NCBI RefSeq assembly: GCF_030524025.1
Contig: NZ_JAUNHI010000002.1
Span: 59,567 to 123,566 of the forward strand
DNA length: 64,000 nt
Reading direction: 5' to 3'
Source: Actinomyces sp.
GTDB lineage: Bacteria; Actinomycetota; Actinomycetes; Actinomycetales; Actinomycetaceae
The translations under genes and the position numbers were made by a program. The notes beneath the pieces are model-generated. The model searched no databases. It worked only from the letters and a program-made list of their open reading frames with translations, and had not been told where the DNA came from. This document shows positions 53,735 through 63,822 of this stretch, piece by piece (the stretch's first letter is position 1; each line of letters starts with the position of its first letter).

Positions 53735-53932
53735 CTACCGGCCCGTGGTCGACCCCTCGTGCACGAACTCGATGGTGTACCCCTGCGCGGTGACCTCGGG
53801 CTCACCCCAGGCGGCGTACACGACGCCCGCCCCGAAACCCGCGCCCACCAGCAGCACCGCGAGGAGTCCGACCCCCAGACGCCCGGCCGCACGGCCCACC
53901 CGACCAGCCATTGACGACACACCCTTTTCCAC
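53735..53932 (-). CDS. Small secreted or single-pass membrane protein
   Basis: A 65-residue frame from ATG 53932, with another in-frame ATG seven codons later (MAGRVGRAAGRLGVGLLAVLL). A basic N-terminus and one hydrophobic segment (LGVGLLAVLLVGAGFGAGVVYAA) precede a short polar tail (EVTAQGYTIEFVHEGSTTGR). AAAAGGG upstream may serve as ribosome-binding site. I recognise no family. It is isolated, and a chance frame in GC-rich DNA cannot be excluded. Confidence 0.5.
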   Translation of the reverse strand: MEKGVSSMAGRVGRAAGRLGVGLLAVLLVGAGFGAGVVYAAWGEPEVTAQGYTIEFVHEGSTTGR

Positions 53933-54202
53933 AAGGACCGAATACGGACGCGGGAGAGTCTACGGAACCCGGGCGCAGTGCGGAGGCGGTCATCGGGACC
54001 AGGAGGGTGTAGGACGTTGCAACTCGATCACGGGCGCAACCTCGGGAGAGGAGACGTCAGGACGCCTGACGTTGGTCGATGGGAGTGTACGGGGGCGACT
54101 GAAAACGGCGGACCTTGGCCACAAGCTCTACGGTCGCCGGGACAGCGACGTAGGCACCCTCGGTAGTCTACCCGCAGGACAGCGTCTGTTAGCGTCCCCA
54201 TC

Positions 54203-55249
54203 ATGACGCAGCGTATCGTCCCGTCCCTCTGGTTCGACCACACGGCCCTGGAGGGCGCCCGCTTCCACGTCGAGGTCTTCCGCGCGGCCTTGGGCGGACT
54301 GGCCGGCGGGGAGTCGAGCACCGGCGTGACCCAGGTGTCCCGCTACCCCCGTCAGGGGCTGGCGGACTTCCAGCAGGAGTTCGCCGGCGACGTCCTGGAG
54401 GTGCGCTACCGGCTGGCCGGGTTCGAGCTGTCGGCGATCAACGCCGGCGACGAGTTCGCCATGGACCCCTCCCTGTCGCTGGCCATCACGCTCGACCCCG
54501 CCCTGGTCGAGGACGCCCCGACGCGCCTGCACGCCTTGCACGACGGGCTCCTGGCCGACGGTGGCCGCGAGCTCATGGCGCTCCAGGAGTACGACTTCGC
54601 CCCGCTGTACACCTGGGTGCAGGACCGCTACGGCATGACCTGGCAGCTCGCCGTCGGCTCCCACGAGGCACAGGATGGATCGGCCGAGGCCTGCGGCGCG
54701 GTGAGGATCGTGCCGTCACTGCTCTTCGACGGCGAGGACTCCCGGGCCGCCGAGGCGCTGCGGACCTGGGTGGAGGTCCTGGACCGCGCCTTCGGCGCCT
54801 CCCGCCTCGGGCCGATGCGCTTCTACCAGCGCCAGGGCCGGCAGCACGCGGACTCCCTCCTGCACGGCAGCGCCGTCCTGGCCGGCGTGCCGGTCAGCGC
54901 CATGGACAACGGGGGCGAGCAGGACTTCGGGTTCTCCTGCGCCCTGTCCCTGCAGGTCATGTGCGACACCCAGGAGCAGGTCGACACCGTCTGGGACGGG
55001 CTGTCGGCCGTCCCAGAAGCCGAGATCTGCGGCTGGTTGCGGGACCGCTTCGGCCTGTCCTGGCAGGTGTGTCCGGCCAATGTCACCGAGCTGATGACCC
55101 GGCCGGGGGCCTTCGAGGTGATGACGACGATGGCCAGGCCCGATCTGTCCCGCTACGAGGCGCTGCGCGACCGCACCACCGGAGGGCCCGGCAACCCGGT
55201 CGGTGACGAGGGCTCCGAGCAGGCCGAGGAGACGACGACGCTGGAGTGA
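54203..55249 (+). CDS. Two-domain VOC protein (PhnB/3-dmu-9 3-mt type)
   Basis: A 348-residue protein made of two related halves: RIVPSLWFDHTALEGARFHVEVF (4-26) and RIVPSLLFDGEDSRAAEALR (about 168-187). Each half goes on to a DRYGMTWQLAV- or DRFGLSWQVCP-type strand, typical of the 3-demethylubiquinone-like VOC family (PF06983). Metal ligands are incomplete. The C-terminal tail is acidic. Function is unknown. It precedes the broken sirtuin gene by about 95 bp. Confidence 0.83.
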   Translation: MTQRIVPSLWFDHTALEGARFHVEVFRAALGGLAGGESSTGVTQVSRYPRQGLADFQQEFAGDVLEVRYRLAGFELSAINAGDEFAMDPSLSLAITLDPALVEDAPTRLHALHDGLLADGGRELMALQEYDFAPLYTWVQDRYGMTWQLAVGSHEAQDGSAEACGAVRIVPSLLFDGEDSRAAEALRTWVEVLDRAFGASRLGPMRFYQRQGRQHADSLLHGSAVLAGVPVSAMDNGGEQDFGFSCALSLQVMCDTQEQVDTVWDGLSAVPEAEICGWLRDRFGLSWQVCPANVTELMTRPGAFEVMTTMARPDLSRYEALRDRTTGGPGNPVGDEGSEQAEETTTLE

Positions 55250-55343
55250 CCGCTCCCGCCTGTCGCCCGGCTCCCGGCAGTCCGACGGCGCCGGTCCAGT
55301 AGCATCGCCCTGCACAACCCACTCCGGCTCTGAGGGAGGACAT

Positions 55344-55999
55344 ACGAGCGGACAGAACCGGACTGCGCCGGCTGCGGGCGGCCAGACCCTGGCCGATCCA
55401 GCGCTCCTCGAGGACCTGGCCGAGGCCCTGGGGCGGCCCGGGAGCACACCGTCATCACCACCAATGTCGACCACCAGTTCCAGCTGGCGGGCACCGACCG
55501 GACACGGCTGTTTGCCACCCAGGGCGACTACGGCCTGTGGCAGTGCTCGGTGCCCTGCCACGACACGACCTCCAGCAACGAGGAGACCGTGCGGCAGATG
55601 GTGCTCCGCCAGCGCGGCATGCGGGTGCCCGGCGAGCTCGTCCCGCACTGCCCGGTCTACGGCGAGCCCATGGCCATGAACCTGCGGGTCGACGCGACCT
55701 TCGGAGAGGACAAGGCCTGGCACGAGGCCGCCGCGCACTACCGGGACTTCCTGCGCGCCCACCTGGGCGGACGGGTCGTCTTCCTCGAGCTCGGCGTCGG
55801 CGCCACCACGCCGGCGATCATCAAGTACCCCTTCTGGGCGATGACGGCCGACAACCCGAACGCCACCTACGCCTGCCTCAACCTCGGTCAGGCCGGCGCG
55901 CCGTCCGCGATCGCCGACAGGAGCATCCTCCTTAACGCCGACATCGACGCCACCCTGCGCGCCCTCGAGCCGCTGCTCGACCTCAGAGGCCGGCCGTGA
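55344..55999 (+). pseudogene. Macrodomain-linked sirtuin (SirTM), internally deleted
   Basis: After a GGAGG site, a frame from 55344 (with ACG, not ATG, at the expected start) reads SGQNRT...LADPALLEDLAEALGRPG. Then another frame starts at EHTVITTNVDHQFQLAG and continues, TQGDYGLWQCSVPCHDTTSSNEE ... VVFLELGVGATTPAIIKYPFW ... IADRSILLNADI, to 55999. About 100 residues with the NAD-binding GAG motif are missing. In the zinc site the second CxxC reads CPVYGEP, so one Cys is lost too. SirTM proteins ADP-ribosylate a lipoylated GcvH-like protein; this copy should be inactive. Confidence 0.78.
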
Positions 56000-56802
56000 C
56001 CCCGCAGCGGCGGAGACAGCTGCTCACCGAGCTACTCACTCTGCTGTCGACCGAGCGCTACGGCCGACCGGTGACGATCCCGGCCCAGGCGGAGCCCGAG
56101 CAGCTGTGGACCGCCGTGCGCGCCCTGCTCAACACCCGCCCGCCCCTGCCCTGCCCCGCCCCGCTCCTGGAGGCGCAGGACGAGCTCCTCCAGGGCCTCA
56201 TCGCCGACAGAGGCGTGCACGCAGTCCACGAGGCCGCACCCTCCCCCACCCATCCCAGAGTCCGGCTGTGGCGGGGCGACATCACCACCCTGGAGGTCGA
56301 CGCGATCCTCAACGCCGCGAACTCCCAGATGCTCGGGTGCTGGTCCCCTGGCCACCACTGCATTGACAACGCGATCCACACCTTCGCCGGCGTCCAGCTG
56401 CGGGCCGAGTGCGCCCGGATCATGGAGGTGCAGGGTCATGAGGAACCGACCGGGCGGGCCGTGCTCACCGAGGCCTACAACCTGCCCTCACGTCACGTCA
56501 TCCACACGGTCGGGCCGATCGCCGCGGGCCACCCCACCCCGGAGCACGAGGCACAGCTGGCATCCTGCTACCGCAGCTGCCTGGACCTGGCCGCGGCCCA
56601 CCGCCTCGGCTCAGTAGCGCTGTGCTGCATCAGCACCGGGGTCTTCGGCTTCCCCCAGGACCAGGCCGCACGGATCGCCGTAAGCACGGTGAGCTGGTGG
56701 CAGGCCGAGCACGGGGAGGGTATCGAGGTGGTCTTCACCGTGTTCACCGACCTCGACGAGGGCCTCTACCGCGGCCTACTCGGGCTGAATTCCCGTATCT
56801 GA
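55996..56802 (+). CDS. Zinc-dependent macrodomain ADP-ribosyl hydrolase (SirTM-linked type)
   Basis: A 268-residue protein whose GTG overlaps the sirtuin stop by 4 nt. A helical N-terminus of about 85 residues is followed by a macrodomain (VRLWRGDITTLEVDAILNAANSQMLG, HVIHTVGPI, CCISTGVFGFPQDQAA). CWSPGHHCIDNAIHTFAG carries the Cys/His/Cys zinc ligands of the class that removes ADP-ribose put on by SirTM. All motifs seem intact, although its partner is broken. The other operon members (GcvH-L and lipoate ligase LplA2) are not nearby. Confidence 0.9.
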   Translation: MTPQRRRQLLTELLTLLSTERYGRPVTIPAQAEPEQLWTAVRALLNTRPPLPCPAPLLEAQDELLQGLIADRGVHAVHEAAPSPTHPRVRLWRGDITTLEVDAILNAANSQMLGCWSPGHHCIDNAIHTFAGVQLRAECARIMEVQGHEEPTGRAVLTEAYNLPSRHVIHTVGPIAAGHPTPEHEAQLASCYRSCLDLAAAHRLGSVALCCISTGVFGFPQDQAARIAVSTVSWWQAEHGEGIEVVFTVFTDLDEGLYRGLLGLNSRI

Positions 56803-57137
56803 GCCCTGACTTACCGAGATATCCGACAGGCTGGACCGGACCGCACCGGACGACGATGAACGGCCGCATAGTGAGCCGTTCTCGCCAGGCGCTCGGCCGC
56901 CGGGTTCCTACCTTGCGTCGTCAGACCGGCCCCTTGACCTGGACAGCGCCGCTAGTGGCGAGCGCCGCAGACAGCAGGTCATCGGCGACTCGGGGCAAGT
57001 AGTGCATGAACTCCACCTCCGGTAGGCACAACCCTTGCGATCTTGGCGGCAGTCAAGCCAATTGCGCGAGTCGACCGGTTCTCGTTGCGTCAGTTGGCCG
57101 GTTCTCGTTGCGTCAGTTGGACCGGGCGACGGCACCG
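56803..57137. other. 335-bp noncoding stretch with a 23-bp tandem duplication
   Basis: No gene is supported. A 23-bp sequence beginning CCGGTTCTCGTTGCG is repeated at once (57075-57097 and 57098-57120). This is not the dispersed module described elsewhere. Similar GTCAGTTGG and GGCAGTTG-GCGTC words on both sides of the AAA ATPase gene suggest remains of an insertion. Confidence 0.5.
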
Positions 57138-57764
57138 CTACGGGCGCAGCGCGCTCAGGGGGAAGGTGAGGGCGCCGTCGGGCAGCCGCATGGTCGGCCC
57201 GTCCGCAGTCACAACGGCGGTGAACGCCTGTGCCGGGGTGCGCTCGATGTCGATGTCCGCGGCCCAGGCGGCCATGGACGCCTGGGCCGCCGGGATCTGC
57301 CGCTGGCCGAGTTTGACCTCGATCGCGGCCCAGCGGCCGTCGCTCAGACCGCGTTCGAACAAGGTCATGGGCCTCATCCGCACCCTGGAGATGCGGTGAG
57401 CACCGGAGTGACGCGTCGCGTCCTCGGCGGGCACGGAGGACCCAGTGAGGATGAACTGCCCGGGGCCCCGTCTGAGGTCGATCTCCCGGCGAACCGCGTT
57501 CCACATGACCGGCGCCATCTGCCACTCGTCGATCAGCCTGGGGGTGGCGCCGTCCAGCAGCAGCGCGGGGTCAAGGTCCAGTGCGGCACGCACCTGCGGC
57601 AGGCCGGAGTCCAGATCCACCTCCGTGGCCGCGTGCTGCCGTCCGGTCATGGTCTTGCCGCAGGCACACACGCCTTCGAGGAGGATGCCGTCCGAGGAGC
57701 CCAGGACGTCGTCGACGAGGCCGTCGACAACGCGAGTCCGATAGCCCGTTACCCCCAATCTCAT
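57138..57764 (-). pseudogene. AAA_14/DUF4143-type ATPase with internal deletion
   Basis: A 208-residue frame from ATG 57764. The N-terminal ATPase core is present: Walker A LLEGVCACGKTMTG, Walker B PRLIDEWQMAPVMWNAVRREID and sensor FILTGSS. It breaks off after RMRPMTLFERGLS and resumes at DGRWAAIEVKLGQRQIPAA, the end of the DUF4143 domain. Full proteins have about 400 residues, so some 190 are gone. These ATPases are often mobile or defence-linked, with no defined function. Confidence 0.75.
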
Positions 57765-57935
57765 TGTCCTGTCATTGCAGGTAAAACCGAGGCTAACCCG
57801 GCAGTTGGCGTCAACGTAGCCGCGGATTCGGCGCCACGCCAGTCCGGCAGTTGACGCCATTCCAACCGGACAGATGGCGTCGGAGCCGTGGCTCCTCCTT
57901 GTCCACCACCCTGGGCGCCACCGCCAGGACTCGGC

Positions 57936-59534
<1,599 letters not shown>

Positions 59535-59587
59535 CGGCCCAGGATAGCCGGGGCGCGCACCGCCGCGCCTCGCCCCGCCGGGCCGCC

Positions 59588-59890
59588 ATGGCCGCCAATG
59601 CCGGCGGCCCCGTGACGACGATGTACTTCCTGGCCTCCCGGTTCTCGGTGGCGACCTTCCTGGGGACGACCGCCTGGTTCTTCTTCCTCGTCAACGTCCT
59701 CAAGCTGCCCTTCTCGATCGGGCTGGGGATCATCCACACCCAGACGCTCGGGGTCACCCTCGTCCTGGCCCCGGTCGTCATCGCGGCGGCCTTGGGCGGC
59801 CGGTGGCTGGCGGCCCGGATGAACGAGAAGGTCTTCAATCCGATCGTCACCGCGCTGACAATCCTCTCGGCGCTATACCTGCTCGTGTGA
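59588..59890 (+). pseudogene. TauE/SafE (TSUP) transporter fragment
   Basis: A 100-residue frame matches only the C-terminal half of sulfite exporter-type proteins: [45 protein letters not shown], then VIAAALGGRWLAARMNEKVFNPIV and a last helix. The N-terminal four helices are missing; the frame starts in the guaA upstream region. Family length is about 250 residues. Confidence 0.75.
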
Positions 59891-60004
59891 GCACGCGGCG
59901 CCGCTGAGCGTCGGACTGCGCCCCCGGGGGCGAGGATACGCCGCTGCGGCCACCCGCCGAGCCCTCCGGGACCACCGCTTGCGCGCCCCGAGTACCGCTG
60001 CTAT

Positions 60005-60018
60005 TTTGTCCTTACAAA
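60005..60018. promoter_or_regulatory. Inverted-repeat operator upstream of the inositol-type genes
   Basis: TTTGTCCTTACAAA (arms TTTGT/ACAAA around CCTT) lies 72 bp upstream of the oxidoreductase start. The same sequence in the opposite orientation lies before the alcohol dehydrogenase gene (63640-63653), so both are probably controlled by one regulator. Confidence 0.65.
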
Positions 60019-60090
60019 GTTGATCGCGTGCGTGATCACTGGCGACCGCACGCATTCATCGATGGCCAGCGTTGGCCGTGAGGAGCCACC

Positions 60091-61287
60091 ATGACCACGA
60101 AGAAGTCCATCGGCGTCGGCGTCATCTCCCTGGGATGGATGGGGCGCCTCCACGCCCGCGCCTACCGCTCGGTCGGCGAGCGCTTCCCCGAGCTCGGCAT
60201 CGAGCCCTGCCTCGTCGCCGCCGCCGACCCCGTTGAGGAGGCGCGGCGCGCCACCACCGAGGACCTCGGCTTCGAGCGCGCCCACGCCGACTACCGCGAG
60301 CTGCTCGCCGACCCACGGGTCGAGGTCGTGTCCATCTGCTCCCCGAACTTCCTCCACGCCGAGATCGCCCTGGCCGCCGTCGAGGCGGGCAAGCCCTTCT
60401 GGATCGAGAAGCCCATGGGCGTCAGCGCCGAGCAGGCCCGCAGCGTGGCCCGGGCCGCGCAGGCCGCCGGGCTCGTCACCGCCGTCGGCTTCAACTACCG
60501 CCACACCCCCGCCATCGAGTACATGCGCGAGCTGGCCCGCACCGGGGCCCTGGGGCGCCTGACCAACATCCGCGTCTGGCTCATCGCCGACTACAACTCC
60601 TCCCCCGTCAGCCCCCTGACCTGGCGGGCCTCGCGGGACAAGGCCGGCGCCGGCGTCGTGCCCGACCTCATGAGCCACGGCGCGGACCTGGCCCAGTACG
60701 TCGTTGGCCGCATCGGCTCGGTCACCGCCATGACCGACACCTTCATCACCGAGCGCCCGGTGCCGACCACGACGGGCTTCGGCCACTCCGGCTTCGAGAT
60801 CGGCGAGGACACCGGGCCTGTGGAGAACGAGGACTACGTCGCCATGCTCGTGCGCTTCGACAACGGGGCCCTCGGGACGCTGGAGTCCTCCCGGGTCTCC
60901 GTGGGGCCGCGCGCCGAGTACGTCGTCGAGGTCTACGGCACCAATGGCTCGGCGCGCTGGAACTTCGAGCGCCTCAACGAGCTGGAGGTGTGCACCACGG
61001 TCGACGGCGGCCCCACCCACGGCTACACCCGCGCCATGGCCAACCCCGCCTGGGGCGAGTGGAGCCGGTACCAGCCCGCCATCGGCACCTCGATGGGCTT
61101 CGACGACCTCAAGTCCATCGAGGCCGCCCAGTTCCTGCGCTCCGTGCTCACCGGCGAGCAGCTCGCCCCCTCGGCCGCCGACGCCTGGTGCGCCGCCGAG
61201 GTCGACGCCGCCGTCGTCGCCTCGGCCGCCGACGGCCAGTGGCACGACGTCCCCCACGTCGAGGGCCCCACCACCTTTGACGCCTGA
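60091..61287 (+). CDS. Gfo/Idh/MocA family oxidoreductase (inositol dehydrogenase-like)
   Basis: A 398-residue NAD(P)-dependent dehydrogenase. The Rossmann start is GVGVISLGWMGRLHARAYRS, the catalytic-lysine motif is PFWIEKPMGVSAEQARS, and DLMSHGADLAQYVVG carries the conserved Asp/His pair. Such enzymes oxidise myo-inositol, glucose or related polyols to keto forms. Next to an IolE-like gene, a role in inositol or inosose breakdown is the best guess. No strong RBS: GAGGAG lies 9 nt before ATG 60091, which is adequate. Confidence 0.9.
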   Translation: MTTKKSIGVGVISLGWMGRLHARAYRSVGERFPELGIEPCLVAAADPVEEARRATTEDLGFERAHADYRELLADPRVEVVSICSPNFLHAEIALAAVEAGKPFWIEKPMGVSAEQARSVARAAQAAGLVTAVGFNYRHTPAIEYMRELARTGALGRLTNIRVWLIADYNSSPVSPLTWRASRDKAGAGVVPDLMSHGADLAQYVVGRIGSVTAMTDTFITERPVPTTTGFGHSGFEIGEDTGPVENEDYVAMLVRFDNGALGTLESSRVSVGPRAEYVVEVYGTNGSARWNFERLNELEVCTTVDGGPTHGYTRAMANPAWGEWSRYQPAIGTSMGFDDLKSIEAAQFLRSVLTGEQLAPSAADAWCAAEVDAAVVASAADGQWHDVPHVEGPTTFDA

Positions 61288-61343
61288 CCCATCACGCACC
61301 GACAACCACGACGACGCATGCCCGTGCACCTAAGGAGAGCACC

Positions 61344-62270
61344 GTGACCTTCCGCCTCGACCCCGCCACCGCCATCAGCGACCCGCACGGCATCAGCTGG
61401 GGCATGCACCCCATCTCCTGGCGCAACGACGACATCAAGGAGGTCGGCGCCTTCAACACGCTGGAAGACATGCTGCTCGACCTGGCCGACCTCGGCTACC
61501 GCGGCACGGAGGTCGCCGGCTGGTACCCCTCCAAGGAGGTCACCAAGGAGCGCATCGACGCGCGCGGCATCACGATCGTCGCCCAGTGGTTCTCCTCCTT
61601 CATCGTGCGCGACGGCGTCGAGGCCGTCATCCCGGCGTTCACCGAGACCTGCGAGTACCTGCAGTACCTGGGTGCGACCCGTGTCGTCGTCTCCGAGCAG
61701 ACCGGCTCGGTGCAGGGCATGCGCGACATCTGCATCTTCACCGACAAGCCGGTCCTGGCCGAGGAGCAGTGGCCGGTCCTGGCCGCGGGCCTCAACCGCC
61801 TGGGCGAGATCGCCCTGGAGCACGGTCTCGACCTCGTCTACCACCACCACCTGGGCACGGTCGTCCAGACCAAGGCCGAGACGATCCGGCTCATGGAGCT
61901 GACGGACCCGGCCAAGGTCTCCCTCCTGTTCGACACGGGCCACGCCTTCGTGGGCGACGGCGATGTCATGGGCCTGCTCGAGGCCACCATCGACCGTGTC
62001 AAGCACGTGCACTTCAAGGACGTGCGCCCCGAGAAGCTGTCCGAGTCCAAGGAGCTGGGGCGCTCCTTCCTCGACTCCTTCCTGGCGGGCATGTTCACGG
62101 TGCCGGGCGACGGCATGATCGACTTCACCGAGCCCTACCGCTTCCTCATCGAGCACGGCTACGACAAGTGGATCCTGGTCGAGGCCGAGCAGGACCCCGC
62201 CATCGCCAACCCGCACGAGTACGGCGCCAAGGCCCGCGCCTACATCGAGTCGACGCTGCTGACCATCTGA
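61344..62270 (+). CDS. iolE: IolE-like inosose dehydratase / sugar isomerase (TIM barrel)
   Basis: A 308-residue AP_endonuc_2-fold protein. GISWGMHPISWRNDDIKEVGAFNTLEDML is close to the IolE N-terminus; YHHHLGTVVQTKAETIRLME, SLLFDTGHAFVGDGD and VKHVHFKDVRPEK hold the Glu/Asp/His metal ligands. IolE dehydrates 2-keto-myo-inositol. It follows the oxidoreductase by 56 bp with AGGAG before ATG, and ends at the terminator at 62371. Confidence 0.88.
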   Translation: MTFRLDPATAISDPHGISWGMHPISWRNDDIKEVGAFNTLEDMLLDLADLGYRGTEVAGWYPSKEVTKERIDARGITIVAQWFSSFIVRDGVEAVIPAFTETCEYLQYLGATRVVVSEQTGSVQGMRDICIFTDKPVLAEEQWPVLAAGLNRLGEIALEHGLDLVYHHHLGTVVQTKAETIRLMELTDPAKVSLLFDTGHAFVGDGDVMGLLEATIDRVKHVHFKDVRPEKLSESKELGRSFLDSFLAGMFTVPGDGMIDFTEPYRFLIEHGYDKWILVEAEQDPAIANPHEYGAKARAYIESTLLTI

Positions 62271-62338
62271 GCCGGCCCCGGCCGGCACCTGCCGCAGCAC
62301 GGCATGCGGTCGGCGCGACCCGCATCACCGCACCGCCA

Positions 62339-62365
62339 GCACGGACAGCACGGACAGCACAGACA
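62339..62365. repeat. Three tandem 9-bp units before the iolE terminator
   Basis: CACGGACAG, CACGGACAG and CACAGACAG follow one another between the iolE stop and its terminator hairpin. The words resemble those upstream of atpB. Confidence 0.65.
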
Positions 62366-62370
62366 GCGCG

Positions 62371-62401
62371 ACGGCCCCCGGTCCAACCGACCGGGGGCCG
62401 T
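62371..62401. terminator. 13-bp hairpin terminator between iolE and adh
   Basis: The arms 62371-62383 (ACGGCCCCCGGTC) and 62389-62401 are perfectly complementary, loop CAACC. It lies between convergent stops (62270 and 62426) and probably acts in both directions. Confidence 0.85.
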
Positions 62402-62425
62402 CGCGTCAGTGCGGGCGCGTGACGC

Positions 62426-63571
62426 TCACAGGCTCATGTCGACGACGGCGCGCCCTTGGACCTGGCGGTTCTTCAGCGCCGCGTACCCGGCGCCCGCCTC
62501 CTCCAGCGGGAAGCGACGCGAGACGACGTCCTGGTAATTGATGATCCCGCGCGCGGCGAGGTCAACGACGGCGGGCAGGTCCTGGCGGGTGCGGGCGCCG
62601 TAGGAGCCGATGATCGACTGTGAGCGGCGCACGGTGCGGTTGATCTCGACCTCGGCGGTCTGGACGCCGGCCCCCAGGCCGATGGGAACCATGCGCCCGC
62701 CGTCGGCCAGGACATCGAGAGCGGTCTTCCATGTGGCGGGGATGCCGAGGGCCTCGAAGGCGACGTCGACGCCCTTGCCGCCGGTGAGACGGAAGACCTC
62801 CTCGCGGGCGTCCTGGGTCACGGAGTTGACCACGGCGGTCGCGCCGTAGCCGAGCATGGGGGCGAGCTTGTCATCGGAGACGTCGATGGCGATGACCTGG
62901 GAGGCGCCGAAGGCGGCGGCGATCTGGACGATGTTGGTGCCCACTCCCCCGGTGGCGACGACGGCGACGGTCTCACCGAAGCGCAGGTCGGCGCCCCGGC
63001 GCACGGCGCCGTAGCCGGTCATGGCGGCGCAGCCCAGGATGGCGGCGGGCACGAGGTCGATGGAGTCGGGGGCCACGGCCACGGAGGTGGAGGGCACGAC
63101 GGCGTACTCGGCCAGGCCTCCCATGGAGTACATGTGGACGGCCTCGCCGTCGGGGGTCTCAAGGCGTGTGGTGCCGTCGTAGAGGACGCCCTGGAGGCGG
63201 TTGAGCTCGAAGAAGGGGCCGCACAGCTCGTCGCGGCCGGCGGCGCAAGCGCCGCACTGCCCGCAGGGCATGAGGAAGCCCCCGGCGACCCGGTCCCCGA
63301 CCTTGAGGCCGGTGTGCTCGTTGCCGGGGCCGAGCTCGACCACGGTGCCGGTGACCTCGTGTCCGAGGACGGCGGGCAGGGGGAAGGCGATGGCCCCTCC
63401 GATGACGTGGAGGTCGGAGTGGCACAGGCCGCAGGCGGCCACCTCGATGAGAACCTCTCCGGCCTTGGGGCGCGGGGTGCGCAGGGTCTCGATCTCCAGG
63501 CCCTTGTCGTGGTCGCGCAGCACGGCGGCGCGCATGGTCGCTGGGATCTGGAGGGCGTCGTTGCTCGTCAC
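62426..63571 (-). CDS. Zinc-dependent alcohol dehydrogenase (MDR family)
   Basis: A 381-residue medium-chain dehydrogenase starting at GTG 63571 (AGAGG upstream). The catalytic zinc ligands are in AACGLCHSDLHV and VLGHEVTG; the structural zinc site is FLMPCGQCGACAAGRDELC. The NAD-binding motif is VAVVATGGVGTNIVQIAAAFG. It oxidises an alcohol or polyol; by context perhaps an inositol-derived one. The longer start at 63703 would run through the operator and promoter and is rejected. Confidence 0.92.
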   Translation of the reverse strand: MTSNDALQIPATMRAAVLRDHDKGLEIETLRTPRPKAGEVLIEVAACGLCHSDLHVIGGAIAFPLPAVLGHEVTGTVVELGPGNEHTGLKVGDRVAGGFLMPCGQCGACAAGRDELCGPFFELNRLQGVLYDGTTRLETPDGEAVHMYSMGGLAEYAVVPSTSVAVAPDSIDLVPAAILGCAAMTGYGAVRRGADLRFGETVAVVATGGVGTNIVQIAAAFGASQVIAIDVSDDKLAPMLGYGATAVVNSVTQDAREEVFRLTGGKGVDVAFEALGIPATWKTALDVLADGGRMVPIGLGAGVQTAEVEINRTVRRSQSIIGSYGARTRQDLPAVVDLAARGIINYQDVVSRRFPLEEAGAGYAALKNRQVQGRAVVDMSL

Positions 63572-63637
63572 TTCTCCACCTCTCTGCGCGGGCGCCCGCG
63601 GCTCGTTCGACAGGGACAGTCTAACGAGGATCTCTCG

Positions 63638-63655
63638 TATTTGTAAGGACAAATA
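63638..63655. promoter_or_regulatory. Operator overlapping the adh promoter
   Basis: TATTTGTAAGGACAAATA has 7-bp perfect arms around AAGG. On the minus strand TTACAA inside it, 17 bp before TAGACT, makes a plausible -35/-10 pair, so a bound regulator would block RNA polymerase. It matches the site at 60005-60018. Confidence 0.65.
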
Positions 63656-63822
63656 GGCAACCGGCTCCACTCCGAGCGGGCCCACTGGGGGACGCGAGAC
63701 CACCCCCTCGCCGACCGGGACACGGCCGCTCGCCCCGTCGACACCGAGGTGACGACGGGGCGAGCACAGGCGTTGAGCGCGTACCCGGGACGGGGCCCCT
63801 GGCCGGGCACGCGGGGGCGGGA

